A DNA stretch of 64,000 nucleotides from Gemmata massiliana. Lineage in GTDB: Bacteria > Planctomycetota > Planctomycetia > Gemmatales > Gemmataceae. Under the pieces are notes generated by a model that saw only the letters and a list, made by a program, of their open reading frames with translations, did no database searches and was not told the DNA's origin. Both the position numbers and the translations under genes were made by a program. Position 1 is the first letter of the stretch; each line of letters opens with the position of its first letter. The stretch is from NCBI RefSeq assembly GCF_901538265.1, contig NZ_LR593886.1:1984001-2048000 (forward strand), written 5' to 3'. Shown here piece after piece: positions 15,763 to 25,250 of this stretch.

Positions 15763-17391
15763 TCACTTTTTGCAACAGTCACAGCCTTCGCCCAGGTTGT
15801 TTTTGAGCAACTCGGCACGCAGTGCCGCGCTACCCTTCATGGCTACGATTTCGCCCGGCAGAACTCCCGCGATGATCTCGGTGTGTATGTCGTTCTTAGC
15901 CCCGATCCGAACTGTGCGGATGTGGAACACTTTGGGCGAGCCGTCCTTCATGTAGTCCTTGTTCCGCACGAAGACGACGTGGCAGCAACCCTCCCAGTGG
16001 ACCGCTCCGTTGGGGACGACCACGACCTGTTTTTCGTCCCGCAAGATCACGCGCCCCGTGCCAAAGGTATTGGCTCGCAACCGCCCGTTCGCGTTGTCCA
16101 GAACAGCCCGGACCCGCACCGTGCGAGTCTTGTGATCGGCCTCACCGCTGATCCACGCGACCGTCCCGACCGTTTCCGTTTTGGCTCCGTCCGGCAGGAA
16201 CCGGACCTGTTGCCCGAGGGTGACCGACTTGGTGTCTTCCAGGCGCAAGTCGAGGTTCCCCCACATCGTCCGCGGGTCCACCACAACGAACAGCACCTTC
16301 GTCGTGTCCACGACCTCCCCGGCCACCACGTCCCGGGACGCGACCACGCCGTCGAACGGGGCGACGAGAGACAGTAGGTTCCCGGTGGTCGTTTTGACGT
16401 CGAACGTGTCGGTTAGCGCTTTCGGCAGCCCGAGAAAGTGAAGCTTGGAAGCGAGTTGATCTTCGGGTACTTGCGTCAAGTCTTCGGGGGTGACCGGCAT
16501 CCCCAGGTTCGTTAAGGCTTGTTGGCTCGTGGTCAGTCGAATGCGGGCTTCACTGACTGCGGCTTCAGCCTCGATCACGGCACGCCCCGGAACTGCCCCG
16601 GCGGACGATTTCTGCCCCTCCACGATACGGGTCTTGAGTCGAACCTGAACGAGCGCGTGAAGGAACTCGGCTTTCGCCCGCCCCACTTCCGCTGCGTCCA
16701 CTAGCCCGATCACTTCGCCCGCGCGCACGCGGTCGCCCACCTGCTTGTAGGCCCGGAACATCGTGCCCGGCACGCGGGTCGAAAGCCGGGCCGTGCGGGT
16801 CTGGTCGTAAACGATCTCACCGCTACCGCCGACGGCTTCGACCACCGGTTCCGTACTCACCGGATCGACGTCGATGCCGGCTTTTTTGACAGCTTCGTGC
16901 GAGGCGAACTGGATGCGGTGGGTGTGGAGGCGGCACTGTTTGGCGTTCTCGGGCCGGTCGGTGAACTCCAGCGACCGCTTGGCCCGGTCCAGGTCGGCGT
17001 CCGTCACCACCGCACGCTTGTCGACTTGCGCGACTTCGGGGTGGCAGAGCGGGCAGTCATGGACCCCGTGAACCTTGCACCAACCGAACGACTTTGGGCG
17101 CGGGAGCAGGTCCGGCCGGCACTCGATACAGACGGATTCGGGGACGTTGTGCTCGTCGCACCAGTCGCCCTTCACCACGGCCTTCTCTCCGGCGAGGGCG
17201 GAGAAAGAGGGAAGCGTCCAACCCGTTCGGTGGCCCCAAGCGAGTAGCAAGCCAAGGACCGAGAAGACGAGCAACGACGGAACGGCCCGCACAACCCATC
17301 GCAGCGCGCCGAGGATTTTGGACGGAGCGCGCAGAGTGGCTGCTATGGGCGCCTCATGGTGGGCGCGTGGTGGGTCGAATGTGTCAAGCAC
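15763..17391 (-). CDS. RND efflux periplasmic adaptor with N-terminal Cys/His motifs
   Basis: 542 residues, the membrane-fusion protein linking the pump to an outer-membrane channel. One TM near residues 38-53 is followed by two metal-type motifs, Trp77-Cys78-x2-His81...Cys88-x2-Cys91 and Trp104-Cys105-x2-His108...Cys113-x2-Cys116. The barrel-sandwich hybrid, helical hairpin and beta-barrel of the CusB/CzcB family follow (from about residue 180). The chain ends in GEGCDCCKK. CusB-type adaptors often carry an N-terminal metal-binding domain, but this duplicated motif is unlike the usual heavy-metal-binding domain. The start is a GTG at 17391. Confidence 0.88.
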   Translation of the reverse strand: MLDTFDPPRAHHEAPIAATLRAPSKILGALRWVVRAVPSLLVFSVLGLLLAWGHRTGWTLPSFSALAGEKAVVKGDWCDEHNVPESVCIECRPDLLPRPKSFGWCKVHGVHDCPLCHPEVAQVDKRAVVTDADLDRAKRSLEFTDRPENAKQCRLHTHRIQFASHEAVKKAGIDVDPVSTEPVVEAVGGSGEIVYDQTRTARLSTRVPGTMFRAYKQVGDRVRAGEVIGLVDAAEVGRAKAEFLHALVQVRLKTRIVEGQKSSAGAVPGRAVIEAEAAVSEARIRLTTSQQALTNLGMPVTPEDLTQVPEDQLASKLHFLGLPKALTDTFDVKTTTGNLLSLVAPFDGVVASRDVVAGEVVDTTKVLFVVVDPRTMWGNLDLRLEDTKSVTLGQQVRFLPDGAKTETVGTVAWISGEADHKTRTVRVRAVLDNANGRLRANTFGTGRVILRDEKQVVVVPNGAVHWEGCCHVVFVRNKDYMKDGSPKVFHIRTVRIGAKNDIHTEIIAGVLPGEIVAMKGSAALRAELLKNNLGEGCDCCKK

Positions 17392-17518
17392 CGGACGACC
17401 TCCCGGTCGGGTTTGAGTTCCACCGCGCGCGGCGGAACAGCAGGGAATCGCGGATGAAAATGACGGCGAGGTGCGCTACACGGCGCGCTGCCACCTAGGA
17501 ACGAGAAGGGCCGCGGGA

Positions 17519-17998
17519 TTAGATCAGGAACGTGCAGAACGAGACGTAGAGTGGTGGTCGCGTGTGTGCGAGGAGCGAGAAACGGTGCGGGATTGACTCG
17601 AAGGTAGCCGTGACCGGAGTGGGTGAGAACCCAACGAAGGCGACAACTTCCTCGCTCGGTTGCGGAGGCTCGGCGTGCGCGATCTTATCGAGCTTCGACT
17701 TGCAGAGCGCCGGACAGCACGGTTCTTGGGATAGTGGGGGAGCGTCGTCGCGAACGCGAAGATCAACCGAATCGGTATCACAATCCGCGACTTCTCGATC
17801 CTGATCGGCCCGTTCCCGGCACCCACATTTGCAACGCGGCGGGTGTTGCTCGTTGGCCCGGTCTACGTGAGCCGATGAAGTAATCGAGATCGCGGCCGGT
17901 GTGCGGAGGAGCCACCCTAAATGATCGAACTTGCGAAGACACACCCCTTGAGGGGTGAGCGTCGTCAAGGCGACAAGGATGGACAACGCGCGGAGCAT
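17519..17998 (-). CDS. Small Cys-rich secreted protein heading the metal-efflux operon
   Basis: 159 residues. A hydrophobic N-terminus (LRALSILVALTTLTPQG) suggests export. Cysteines cluster as CKCGC (56-60) and as CCPALC (94-99), with a further Cys at 73. I do not recognise a family. It lies 127 bases upstream of the adaptor gene on the same strand and has a well-formed promoter just ahead, so it probably leads the operon. A CAGGAAAG Shine-Dalgarno precedes the ATG at 17998. By position and cysteine pattern it may be a periplasmic metal sensor or scavenger; that is inference. Confidence 0.65.
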   Translation of the reverse strand: MLRALSILVALTTLTPQGVCLRKFDHLGWLLRTPAAISITSSAHVDRANEQHPPRCKCGCRERADQDREVADCDTDSVDLRVRDDAPPLSQEPCCPALCKSKLDKIAHAEPPQPSEEVVAFVGFSPTPVTATFESIPHRFSLLAHTRPPLYVSFCTFLI

Positions 17999-18415
17999 GG
18001 ACCACTTTCCTGTAGCACGACCGATCCGCGCTTAGCATACAGTCGGCCCGCCGTCGCCGTCAACTCGGCCACTTGACATCACCTGCGATCGGACGCGCCC
18101 ACAAGCGGTCGCCGTGACCACGAAGTTTGTGATTTTGTGGTCATGTCGTGCCCAGTTGTGGCTATTGATTATCCAGCAATCTCTCCGTCACTTCACGTTC
18201 GTGCTTCAGATCACACTCGAAAATCGCATTTCCGACTGGTACGTGAGCGTTTTGTCTAAGTGTAACTGCTGTCTCATTTTTGGCGCGGGAATTGCTATTG
18301 TGGCCGGCGCAAAGAATTGTGGTGCGGTCTGCTTCCTCTCCGGCTTCGCCGTGACCGACTGGTTACCGGCGCCAGCCGCCGTTCCCATTTCATCAGCGGA
18401 GTTTAAGGGGGCACT
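17999..18415. other. Divergent intergenic region, no gene seen
   Basis: 417 bases between the metal operon and the DUF1549 operon. It holds the minus-strand promoter listed separately. Bases 18100-18350 are less GC-rich than the surroundings. A 111-codon plus-strand reading frame here (18114-18449) lacks a Shine-Dalgarno and overlaps the DUF1549 start, so I do not call it. I see no clear plus-strand promoter. Confidence 0.6.
18034..18063 (-). promoter_or_regulatory. Sigma-70-type promoter of the metal-efflux operon
   Basis: On the minus strand, TTGACG (18063-18058) and TATGCT (18039-18034) are separated by 18 bases, close to consensus. The predicted transcript start is about 30 bases ahead of the ATG at 17998. 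No MerR-type dyad between the two boxes is obvious. Confidence 0.6.
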
Positions 18416-19933
18416 GTGCGCGTCGCGGTTCTTGTTATTTGTGTGTTGATCGACGGTGGAACGGCGAGCGCTGCACCACCCGATCCGGGCGCGCTTGCGG
18501 TACGAATCGACAAGCACTTGCAAGCGCGGTGGGACGCCGAGAAGGTGAAGCCCGCGGACCGGGCCGACGATGCCACATTCGTGCGCCGAGTACATCTCGA
18601 CCTCGTGGGACGCATCCCGACCGTAGCGGAAGTTCGCGCGTTCCTCGATGACAAGGACGTGGACAAGCGCGCGAAGCTTGTTGCCCAGCTGGTCGATTCC
18701 GCCGCGCACGCCCGACACGCGGCCACGTTCTGGCGCCGGCAGTGGGTGCCGCAAGCCGACGCCCCGCAGTTTGCCAACCTCGCCGACGATCTGGAAAGCT
18801 GGATCGCGTCGAGTCTCCGCACCGGTGCGGCTTACGATCGCGTTGTGCGCGACCTGCTGACCGCGTCGCGTGTCAAAACGGGACCGGGGGCGCCGACCAC
18901 GTTCCTGACCGCGAGCGAAGCGAAGCCCGAGAACCTCGCCGCGAACACGGCCCGCGCGTTTTTGGGGATCAACCTCGACTGCGCCCAGTGTCACGATCAC
19001 CCGTTCGCGCGCTGGACCCGCGACCAGTTCTGGCAAACGGCCGCCTTCTTTGTTCGCCCCACCGTACCCGATGGCACGACACCCGCTCGGCTCGAACTCG
19101 TTGTGCCCAGCACGAAAAAGCCGATCGGTCCGCGGCTCCTGAACGACAGTGAACCGAAATGGCCCGCGGTCCTGAAGGACGATACCGGTCGCGTGGTGCT
19201 CGCGGAGTGGGTAACGGCTCGAGATAACCCGTACTTCGCCCGGAACGCGGTGAACCGCGTGTGGGCCGAACTCTTTGGTACGGGGATCGTGGAACCGCTC
19301 GACGACCTGAGCGGCTCGAACCCGCCCGTACATCCAGAATTACTAGACGACCTCGCACAAGCGTTCACGGAAAGCAACTTCGACCTGAAGTACCTCACCA
19401 CGGCCCTCGTGCTCACGCGGGCGTACCAGCTCTCGGCGGTCGTCCCCGCAGGCGGAAGTTCCGACCCGCGGTGGTTCGCGTGCTCCGCGGTGCGCGGGCT
19501 GACCGGCGAGCAACTTTACGACAGCCTCCGCGTCGCGGCGGGGCTGCCCGCGGATCGCGAGGATCTCGATCCGACAATCGCCCCACGCGAACGGAAGCGC
19601 TTCGCGGAAAAGTTCCGCGTCGAACGGACCGGCAGCGCGCAGCGGTCCATTCTGCAATCACTTTCGCTGATGAACGGCAAGTTGACCACCGACTTGACGG
19701 ACGTCGCGAAGGCCCCCGCCCTGCGCGCGGTCGCCGGTGCCCCGTTCCTCGACACGAAGGGGAAAGTGGAAGCCCTTTACCTCGCGGTTCTGGGGCGCAA
19801 ACCGGCCGACGACGAGTCCGCGCCCTTTGTGAAGTACGTCGAGAACGGCGGGGCCGACCGCGACGCGAACAAGGCCCTCGCCGACGTTCTCTGGGCGCTA
19901 CTCAACAGCACCGAGTTCAACACTAACCATTGA
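18416..19933 (+). CDS. DUF1549/DUF1553 domain protein, secreted
   Basis: 505 residues from a GTG with AAGGGGG upstream. A signal peptide ([16 protein letters not shown]) is followed by DUF1549 ([28 protein letters not shown]) and DUF1553 ([18 protein letters not shown]-type sequence near residue 265). A cytochrome-like CAQCH is at residues 189-193, with [12 protein letters not shown] after it, the usual feature of the family. These proteins are expanded in planctomycetes and generally pair with a DUF1501 gene. Here the DUF1501 gene is the seventh gene of the same run. The molecular function is unknown. It lacks the long N-terminal cytochrome domain of larger family members. Confidence 0.85.
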   Translation: MRVAVLVICVLIDGGTASAAPPDPGALAVRIDKHLQARWDAEKVKPADRADDATFVRRVHLDLVGRIPTVAEVRAFLDDKDVDKRAKLVAQLVDSAAHARHAATFWRRQWVPQADAPQFANLADDLESWIASSLRTGAAYDRVVRDLLTASRVKTGPGAPTTFLTASEAKPENLAANTARAFLGINLDCAQCHDHPFARWTRDQFWQTAAFFVRPTVPDGTTPARLELVVPSTKKPIGPRLLNDSEPKWPAVLKDDTGRVVLAEWVTARDNPYFARNAVNRVWAELFGTGIVEPLDDLSGSNPPVHPELLDDLAQAFTESNFDLKYLTTALVLTRAYQLSAVVPAGGSSDPRWFACSAVRGLTGEQLYDSLRVAAGLPADREDLDPTIAPRERKRFAEKFRVERTGSAQRSILQSLSLMNGKLTTDLTDVAKAPALRAVAGAPFLDTKGKVEALYLAVLGRKPADDESAPFVKYVENGGADRDANKALADVLWALLNSTEFNTNH

Positions 19934-19947
19934 AAGGAGCGCGCGAA

Positions 19948-20892
19948 ATGCGCCCCGCCTGCCCACGCCGCCACGCCTTCACCCTCATCGAACTACTGGT
20001 GGTGATCGCCATCATCGCCATTTTGATCGGGCTGCTGCTCCCCGCCGTCCAAAAGGTGCGGGCCGCTGCTGCGCGCCTCCAGTGCGCCAACAACCTCAAA
20101 CAGATCGGGCTCTCGGTTCACAACTACGCATCGGCCAACGACGACTGCTTCCCCAAGTACATCGGCCTCAACCGGATGGTCAGTTGGACGACACTGCTGC
20201 TCCCGTACTTGGAGCAGGACAATGTGTACAAGATGATCGACCAGAGCCAGAACTGGGCGGCATCGGTCAACGGCTGCCAGAACCGCGCCGCGGGGCAGGT
20301 CCGGATGAAGGGCTTCGTCTGCCCGGCGAACCCGGGCGCGCAGCGCACCGTGCTCGTCTCCGATCCGGAGAACGCCGGCGGGTCGTTCCCCGCGGCGCCG
20401 ACCGACTACACCGTGGCCGAGGGGTTCTACTACACCACCGTCGTCTCGACGAACCCGCCGAACTGGATCGAGGGGACCATCCGGTCGGTCAACGCGATCG
20501 GGAAGCGGCGGTTCACCGACGTGACCGACGGCATGTCCAACACACTCGTCATCTTCGAGAACGCGGACGTGCCCAACATCTGGATCAACGGCAAAAGGGT
20601 GACGGACAACACGAACACCGTGATGACGTTCAATCACAGTAATCACGGCGGGTGGGCGAACCCGAACAACAACAACGTGCGCGGCTGGGACGCGACCGGC
20701 ACCGTGCAGTTCGGGACGTATATCGTCAACAAGCGCAACGGGGCCGCGCTCTACGGGTTCCACACCAGCGGCGCGCACGCGCTCCTCGCCGACGGGTCGG
20801 TGCAGTTCTTCAGCGAGAACACGACCTCCGAAACCATCAAGCGGTTCATCAGTTTCAAGGACGGCGACATCGTTTCCGTGGGCGACCTGTGA
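19948..20892 (+). CDS. DUF1559 pseudopilin, copy 1
   Basis: 314 residues from the ATG at 19948, after AAAGGAG. The type IV prepilin signature is intact: basic leader, cleavage between Ala10 and Phe11, Glu15 at +5, then a hydrophobic helix ([18 protein letters not shown]). The C-terminus has the planctomycete H-x9-DG motif ([17 protein letters not shown]). Such proteins are very abundant in planctomycetes and are thought to be pseudopilins of a type II secretion or pilus-like machine. It is followed by a strong hairpin, then by a lipoprotein gene. Confidence 0.92.
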   Translation: MRPACPRRHAFTLIELLVVIAIIAILIGLLLPAVQKVRAAAARLQCANNLKQIGLSVHNYASANDDCFPKYIGLNRMVSWTTLLLPYLEQDNVYKMIDQSQNWAASVNGCQNRAAGQVRMKGFVCPANPGAQRTVLVSDPENAGGSFPAAPTDYTVAEGFYYTTVVSTNPPNWIEGTIRSVNAIGKRRFTDVTDGMSNTLVIFENADVPNIWINGKRVTDNTNTVMTFNHSNHGGWANPNNNNVRGWDATGTVQFGTYIVNKRNGAALYGFHTSGAHALLADGSVQFFSENTTSETIKRFISFKDGDIVSVGDL

Positions 20893-20922
20893 GTCGCTAA
20901 CTCTTATTTCGTCAAGTCAGTC

Positions 20923-20962
20923 GTCACCGCCCGGGCGCAGCAGTGCGCGCCCGGGCGGTGAC
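20923..20962 (+). terminator. Strong hairpin after DUF1559 copy 1
   Basis: A perfect 16-bp GC-rich stem (GTCACCGCCCGGGCGC at 20923-20938, complement at 20947-20962) with an 8-base loop and no T tract. It may attenuate transcription into the downstream lipoprotein gene, or protect the upstream transcript's 3' end. Confidence 0.7.
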
Positions 20963-21023
20963 CGGCTTACCGGTAATATTCCAACAAACGCGGAGCGCCG
21001 GCGCGCTTCCGACAGGAGCAAGC

Positions 21024-21470
21024 ATGCGGACGAAGGTGGCCCGCGGGTTCACCGCGGGTCTTTGTGTGGCCGTGTTGTGTCTGGCCAGCGGGTGCGGCAA
21101 GAAGAAGCGCCCGGGCGAGTTGCCCGTGTACTCGGTGAAGGGCCGCGTGACTCACAAGGGCGAACCGATGCCGTTCGCCGTGGTTACGTTCTGGCCGGCG
21201 AACCAGCAGTTCGTTCCGGCGATGAAGTCGCGCGCCACGGCCGACAAGGACGGCAACTACGAACTGACGACCTACGAACTCAACGACGGCGTGCCGGAGG
21301 GCGAATACGCGGTCATCCTGTACGTGCCGCTCAAGCAGCCGGACCCCTACGAACTGGAAGGGCCTAACCCACCGGACCGGCTCAACCACGCCTTTTACGA
21401 TCCGGCAAAATCGAAACTCCGGTTCACGGTGCGCCCGGAACCGAACACGATCGACATCAAGCTCCCCTAA
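21024..21470 (+). CDS. Lipoprotein with carboxypeptidase-regulatory-like fold, copy 1
   Basis: 148 residues. The start ATG has AGGAG five bases upstream. The lipobox is CLASGC, with lipid on Cys24. The mature part is a beta-sandwich type domain: VKGRVTHKGEPMPFAVVTFWP, then a strand, then TADKDGNYELTTY, the pattern of carboxypeptidase-regulatory-like or transthyretin-like domains. It is clearly paralogous to the lipoprotein at 23434-23889 (both have ELNDG/ASNDG, EGEYAV/TGEYRV, SKLRFTV/SKLRAVV, ENTID/NTID). Such lipoproteins are commonly found beside DUF1559 genes. Confidence 0.85.
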   Translation: MRTKVARGFTAGLCVAVLCLASGCGKKKRPGELPVYSVKGRVTHKGEPMPFAVVTFWPANQQFVPAMKSRATADKDGNYELTTYELNDGVPEGEYAVILYVPLKQPDPYELEGPNPPDRLNHAFYDPAKSKLRFTVRPEPNTIDIKLP

Positions 21471-21484
21471 CCACGAGGCCTGCC

Positions 21485-22405
21485 GTGAAGACGTCCCCGC
21501 GCCGCGGAGCGACCGCCATCGAGTTACTCGTGTTGGGCACGCTCGCTACTTTTGCCATCGGGCTAACGGTGCCCGCGATTCAAAAGGCCCGGGCCGCAAG
21601 TGCGCGCACGAAGTGTGCGGACAACCTCCGACTGCTCGGGACCGGATCGCGTGAATACGCTGCGGCCAACGACGACATGCTGCCGCGCAACAGCGGCCCC
21701 ACGCCCGCGGGGAGCTGGAACACGCAGATCCTCCCCTTCATTGGCGAAAAGGAACTGGCCCAGAAGTACACGGACGGGCGCGACTGGTGGGACGCGGGCG
21801 AGAACGGCAACCGGACGGTGGCTCAAGGTCGCGTGGCGGCGTTCGTGTGCCCGGCCGCGCCGAACCCGGACCGCTGGGTTCTGACGCGCGATCCGGACAA
21901 CGAGTCCAAGAGCTTCCGCGCCGCGCCCACGGACTACGTCGGGGCCGCGGGCGCGTACTACGAGAACAACGATCAGAAGAACCTGCACCCCGGCGCGATG
22001 CACACGCGCACGGTCACCCGGCGGTTGCGCACCTCGGACATCGCGGACGGCACCGCGCAAACGGTCCTCGTCGTGGAGATGGCCGACAAGCCGAATCACT
22101 GGCACGCGGGCAAACTGGGCGAAAACCGGCTGGAGAAGCCGCAGATGACGGCGCTCTCGGGCCAGTGGGCGGCGCCGAACTGGAACCACCTCCGCTCTCA
22201 CTCAACTGACGGAAAAACGCAGTTCGGGCCGTGTGCGGTGAATTGCAGCAACCAGGCTGCGATCTACGGCTTCCACGAGGGCGGTGCGAACGTGCTGTTC
22301 GTCGACGGCTCGGTGCGGTTCCTGAAGGCCGGGATGTCGCAAGAAATGCTGATCGCGCTCGTGAGCATCGCGGGCGGCGAAGTCCTGGCTCCGAACGACT
22401 TTTAA
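21485..22405 (+). CDS. DUF1559-type protein with degenerate prepilin leader, copy 2
   Basis: 306 residues from a GTG at 21485. The H-x9-DG C-terminal motif is intact ([17 protein letters not shown]) and the middle of the chain closely matches copy 3 ([31 protein letters not shown]). The leader is altered: [15 protein letters not shown], with Ala at +1 instead of Phe and a less hydrophobic helix. Glu13 (+5) and Gly8 (-1) remain, so cleavage is still possible. It lies 12 bases after the lipoprotein stop, in the same operon. Confidence 0.88.
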   Translation: MKTSPRRGATAIELLVLGTLATFAIGLTVPAIQKARAASARTKCADNLRLLGTGSREYAAANDDMLPRNSGPTPAGSWNTQILPFIGEKELAQKYTDGRDWWDAGENGNRTVAQGRVAAFVCPAAPNPDRWVLTRDPDNESKSFRAAPTDYVGAAGAYYENNDQKNLHPGAMHTRTVTRRLRTSDIADGTAQTVLVVEMADKPNHWHAGKLGENRLEKPQMTALSGQWAAPNWNHLRSHSTDGKTQFGPCAVNCSNQAAIYGFHEGGANVLFVDGSVRFLKAGMSQEMLIALVSIAGGEVLAPNDF

Positions 22406-22425
22406 ATCACATCGAGACAATAATC

Positions 22426-23385
22426 ATGCCACGCCGTTTCGCCTTTACGCTGATCGAACTCCTGGTGGTGATTGCGATCATTGCGATTCTCATTGGTTTA
22501 CTCCTGCCCGCGGTCCAAAAGGTCCGTGAGGCCGCAGCCCGAATGCAGTGCAGTAACAACCTCAAACAGATCGGCCTCGCGTGCCACAATTACGCCAGCG
22601 CCAATAACGACCTGCTGCCCAACAACTTCAACATCCAGCCGGTCGCCGGGAGCAGTCCGCCCTCGAACAACATCATGACCCCGATCGGGAGCTGGAACAC
22701 GGTATTGCTCCCGTACATCGAGCAGAACAACGTCTACACGCAGTTCGATCTGAAGTACGACTGGTACGACAACACGAACTCGAACAACTGGAAGGCCGCG
22801 ACCGCCGTGATCCGCACCTACCTTTGTCCCAGTGCGCCCAAGAGCACGGGGCGCGTGGTGCAGAGCCTTCACAACGGGCAGCAGTTCGCGGCCGGGGCTA
22901 CCGACTACTGCGGGGTGCCCGCGGCGTACCTGAACAACACCCAGAACACCAACCTCTTTGCCGGGGCGATGAACACCCGGTTCGGGTCGTCCAAGATCCG
23001 TCTGACGGACATCACCGACGGGACGTCTAACACGCTGGTCGTGGTCGAGATGGGTGACAAGCCGAGCTCCTGGCGCGCGGGCAAGCAGATCACCGATAAC
23101 TCCGCGACCGTGTACACCGTCACCAACAGCACGATCGGCTCGGGGCAGTGGGCCGCGCCCAACTGGAACCACCTCCGGACGCACACCTTCGACGGGGTGA
23201 CGCAGTTCGGCGAGTGCGCCATCAACTGCAGCAACGGGGCGGCGATTTATTCGTTCCACACGGGCGGGGCCAACGTCGCGTTCTGCGACGGGTCGATTCG
23301 GTTCCTCAAACAATCCGGAACGCCCCAAGCGCTGATGGTGGCGATGGTCAGCATCGCGGGTTCGGAAGTGATCTCCGGCGACTGA
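22426..23385 (+). CDS. DUF1559 pseudopilin, copy 3
   Basis: 319 residues from the ATG at 22426, 20 bases after copy 2. The leader MPRRFA is followed by [20 protein letters not shown], a canonical prepilin signature (Glu11 at +5). H-x9-DG is [17 protein letters not shown]. It is nearest in sequence to copy 2 and probably arose with it by tandem duplication. A second lipoprotein gene follows after 48 bases. Confidence 0.92.
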   Translation: MPRRFAFTLIELLVVIAIIAILIGLLLPAVQKVREAAARMQCSNNLKQIGLACHNYASANNDLLPNNFNIQPVAGSSPPSNNIMTPIGSWNTVLLPYIEQNNVYTQFDLKYDWYDNTNSNNWKAATAVIRTYLCPSAPKSTGRVVQSLHNGQQFAAGATDYCGVPAAYLNNTQNTNLFAGAMNTRFGSSKIRLTDITDGTSNTLVVVEMGDKPSSWRAGKQITDNSATVYTVTNSTIGSGQWAAPNWNHLRTHTFDGVTQFGECAINCSNGAAIYSFHTGGANVAFCDGSIRFLKQSGTPQALMVAMVSIAGSEVISGD

Positions 23386-23433
23386 ATCGCGTTCCAACTT
23401 GCGTGTTTTTGTTTCTCACCGGAGGGGGTATCG

Positions 23434-23889
23434 TTGAGCACTCGGGCGCGAACTATTGGGATCGTCGTTATCAGTGTTTCGGTTTTCGGACTCCTGAGTG
23501 GGTGCGGGAAGGAACCGACACTGGACGGTGCGCTGCCGGTCCACCCGGTGTCCGGAGCGCTGACGTTTAAGGGCGCCCCTATGCAAGGGGCGATTATTAC
23601 GTTCTACCCGCTCAACCCGAAGGGTAAGTACGACCCCGCACCGACTGGAAAGGTCGATGAGAACGGCCGATACACGCTGACCACTTACGCGAGCAACGAC
23701 GGTGCGCCGACCGGAGAGTACCGCGTGACCGTGTATTGGCCCGGTAAGCGGCGCGGGACGCCGAACGACGACGGCGACCTCCCGCCCGATCAGCTCAAAG
23801 AGGTCTTCGCGGATAAGAAAAGCTCGAAATTGCGGGCCGTTGTTGACGCGAAAGAGAACACAATCGATTTCGCGTTCCCGCAACTCTGA
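23434..23889 (+). CDS. Lipoprotein with carboxypeptidase-regulatory-like fold, copy 2
   Basis: 151 residues. The start is a TTG at 23434 with a strong GGAGGGGG upstream, which outweighs the rare codon. The lipobox is GLLSGC (Cys24). The mature domain matches copy 1 in order and spacing (VSGALTFKGAPMQGAIITFYP, VDENGRYTLTTY, PTGEYRVTVYW, ENTIDFAF). It is paired with DUF1559 copy 3 as copy 1 is with DUF1559 copy 1. The role is unknown. Confidence 0.83.
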   Translation: MSTRARTIGIVVISVSVFGLLSGCGKEPTLDGALPVHPVSGALTFKGAPMQGAIITFYPLNPKGKYDPAPTGKVDENGRYTLTTYASNDGAPTGEYRVTVYWPGKRRGTPNDDGDLPPDQLKEVFADKKSSKLRAVVDAKENTIDFAFPQL

Positions 23890-23960
23890 TTGAAACAGGC
23901 GGACCTGCCGGGACATCCCGGTTTGACTGTTCCCAAATTCCTTCGACCCCGAGAGGCGCA

Positions 23961-25250
23961 ATGACTCGTTCCCTCGAACTGACCCGCCGCGGGTGGCTCA
24001 AGTCCGCGGCGCTCGGTATCGGTGCCGCGACCGGCTCGATGTCCGGCTGGCTGCGCGCGCTCGCGTCCGAGGCGCCCAAGAAACCCGCTAAGTCCGTTAT
24101 CGTGCTGTGGCTCAACGGCGGCCCGGCGACCATCGACATGTGGGATCTGAAGCCGGGGCACGAGAACGGCGGGCCGTTCAAGGAGATCAACACAACAGCG
24201 CCGGGGCTGAAGATCGGCGAGCACCTGCCGAAGCTCGCGAAACATGGCAAAGAGCTGGCGCCTGTGCGCTCGATGAAGACGAAGGAGGGCGATCACGAGC
24301 GCGCGGCTTTCCTGCTCCGTACCGGGTACACGCCGCAAGGCGCGATCCAGTTCCCGGCGGTTGGCGCGACGCTCGCGAAGGAACTCGGTTCGGAGTCCGC
24401 AGACTTACCAAATTTCGTGAGCGTCGCACCGGCCCGGTACGCCACCGCTCTCGGTGGCGGGTTCCTCGGGCCGCACTTCGATCCGCTATTCGTTGGCGAT
24501 CAAACGGCCCCACAAGACGGACTCAAAGTGCCCGATCTGGCCCGCGTGCCCGGCGTTACTGATGCGGCTCAAAAGGCCCGGCTCGAACTGCTCGCCGGAG
24601 TGGAGAACAAGTTCGGCGCGGGGCGCAACAGTCCGGTTGCCGCGAGCGTGCAAGCCGCAACGTCGCGTGCGGTACGGCTGATGAAGCCCGAAGCCGCGGC
24701 CGCGTTCGATCTCGACCAGGAGAAGCAAAAGACGCGCGAAACCTATGGTCGCGGACTGTTCGGGCAGGGGTGCCTGCTCGCGCGCCGGCTGGTGGAGCGC
24801 GGGGTGCCGTTCGTGGAGGTCACACTCGACGGGTGGGACACGCACCAGAACAACTTCGACCGCGTGAAGGAGTTGTGCGGCACGCTCGACGCGGGGTTCG
24901 CCTCTCTGGTCGGCGATCTCAAGGACCGCGGGCTGCTCGATAGCACGCTCGTGGTGTGCCAGGGCGAGTTCGGGCGCACGCCGAAGATCAACGCACAGAC
25001 GGGCCGCGACCACTGGCCCGCGTCGTGGGCGGTCGCGCTGGCGGGTGGCGGACTCAAAACGGGCCAAGCGATCGGGAAGACGACGAAAGACGGCCTCGCG
25101 GTCGAGGAACAGCCCGTATCGGTGCCGGACCTGATCGCGACCGTGGCGAAGGCCGTTGGGATCGATCCGCAGAAGCAGAACATGTCCAACGTCGGGCGCC
25201 CGATCCGCGTGGCCGACCCGGATGCGAAGCCGATCAAGGAGTTACTGTGA
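23961..25250 (+). CDS. DUF1501 (sulfatase-like) protein with Tat signal
   Basis: 429 residues. A twin-arginine type leader (TRRGWLKSAALGIGAATG) precedes a DUF1501 domain. Seen: VIVLWLNGGPATIDMWDLKPG, the family's opening strand, and LDGWDTHQNNF and GEFGRTPKINAQTGRDHWP later, which carry the putative metal or phospho-site residues of the alkaline-phosphatase-like fold. DUF1501 and DUF1549/1553 proteins are typically encoded together in planctomycetes. Its stop overlaps the next GTG by four bases. Probably exported folded; activity unknown. Confidence 0.9.
   Translation: MTRSLELTRRGWLKSAALGIGAATGSMSGWLRALASEAPKKPAKSVIVLWLNGGPATIDMWDLKPGHENGGPFKEINTTAPGLKIGEHLPKLAKHGKELAPVRSMKTKEGDHERAAFLLRTGYTPQGAIQFPAVGATLAKELGSESADLPNFVSVAPARYATALGGGFLGPHFDPLFVGDQTAPQDGLKVPDLARVPGVTDAAQKARLELLAGVENKFGAGRNSPVAASVQAATSRAVRLMKPEAAAAFDLDQEKQKTRETYGRGLFGQGCLLARRLVERGVPFVEVTLDGWDTHQNNFDRVKELCGTLDAGFASLVGDLKDRGLLDSTLVVCQGEFGRTPKINAQTGRDHWPASWAVALAGGGLKTGQAIGKTTKDGLAVEEQPVSVPDLIATVAKAVGIDPQKQNMSNVGRPIRVADPDAKPIKELL

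Noticed and set aside
18114-18449. 111-codon plus-strand reading frame in the divergent intergenic region
   Set aside because: It overlaps the first codons of the DUF1549 gene, has no Shine-Dalgarno, and its composition shows no protein-like pattern. The region is better explained as promoter DNA.
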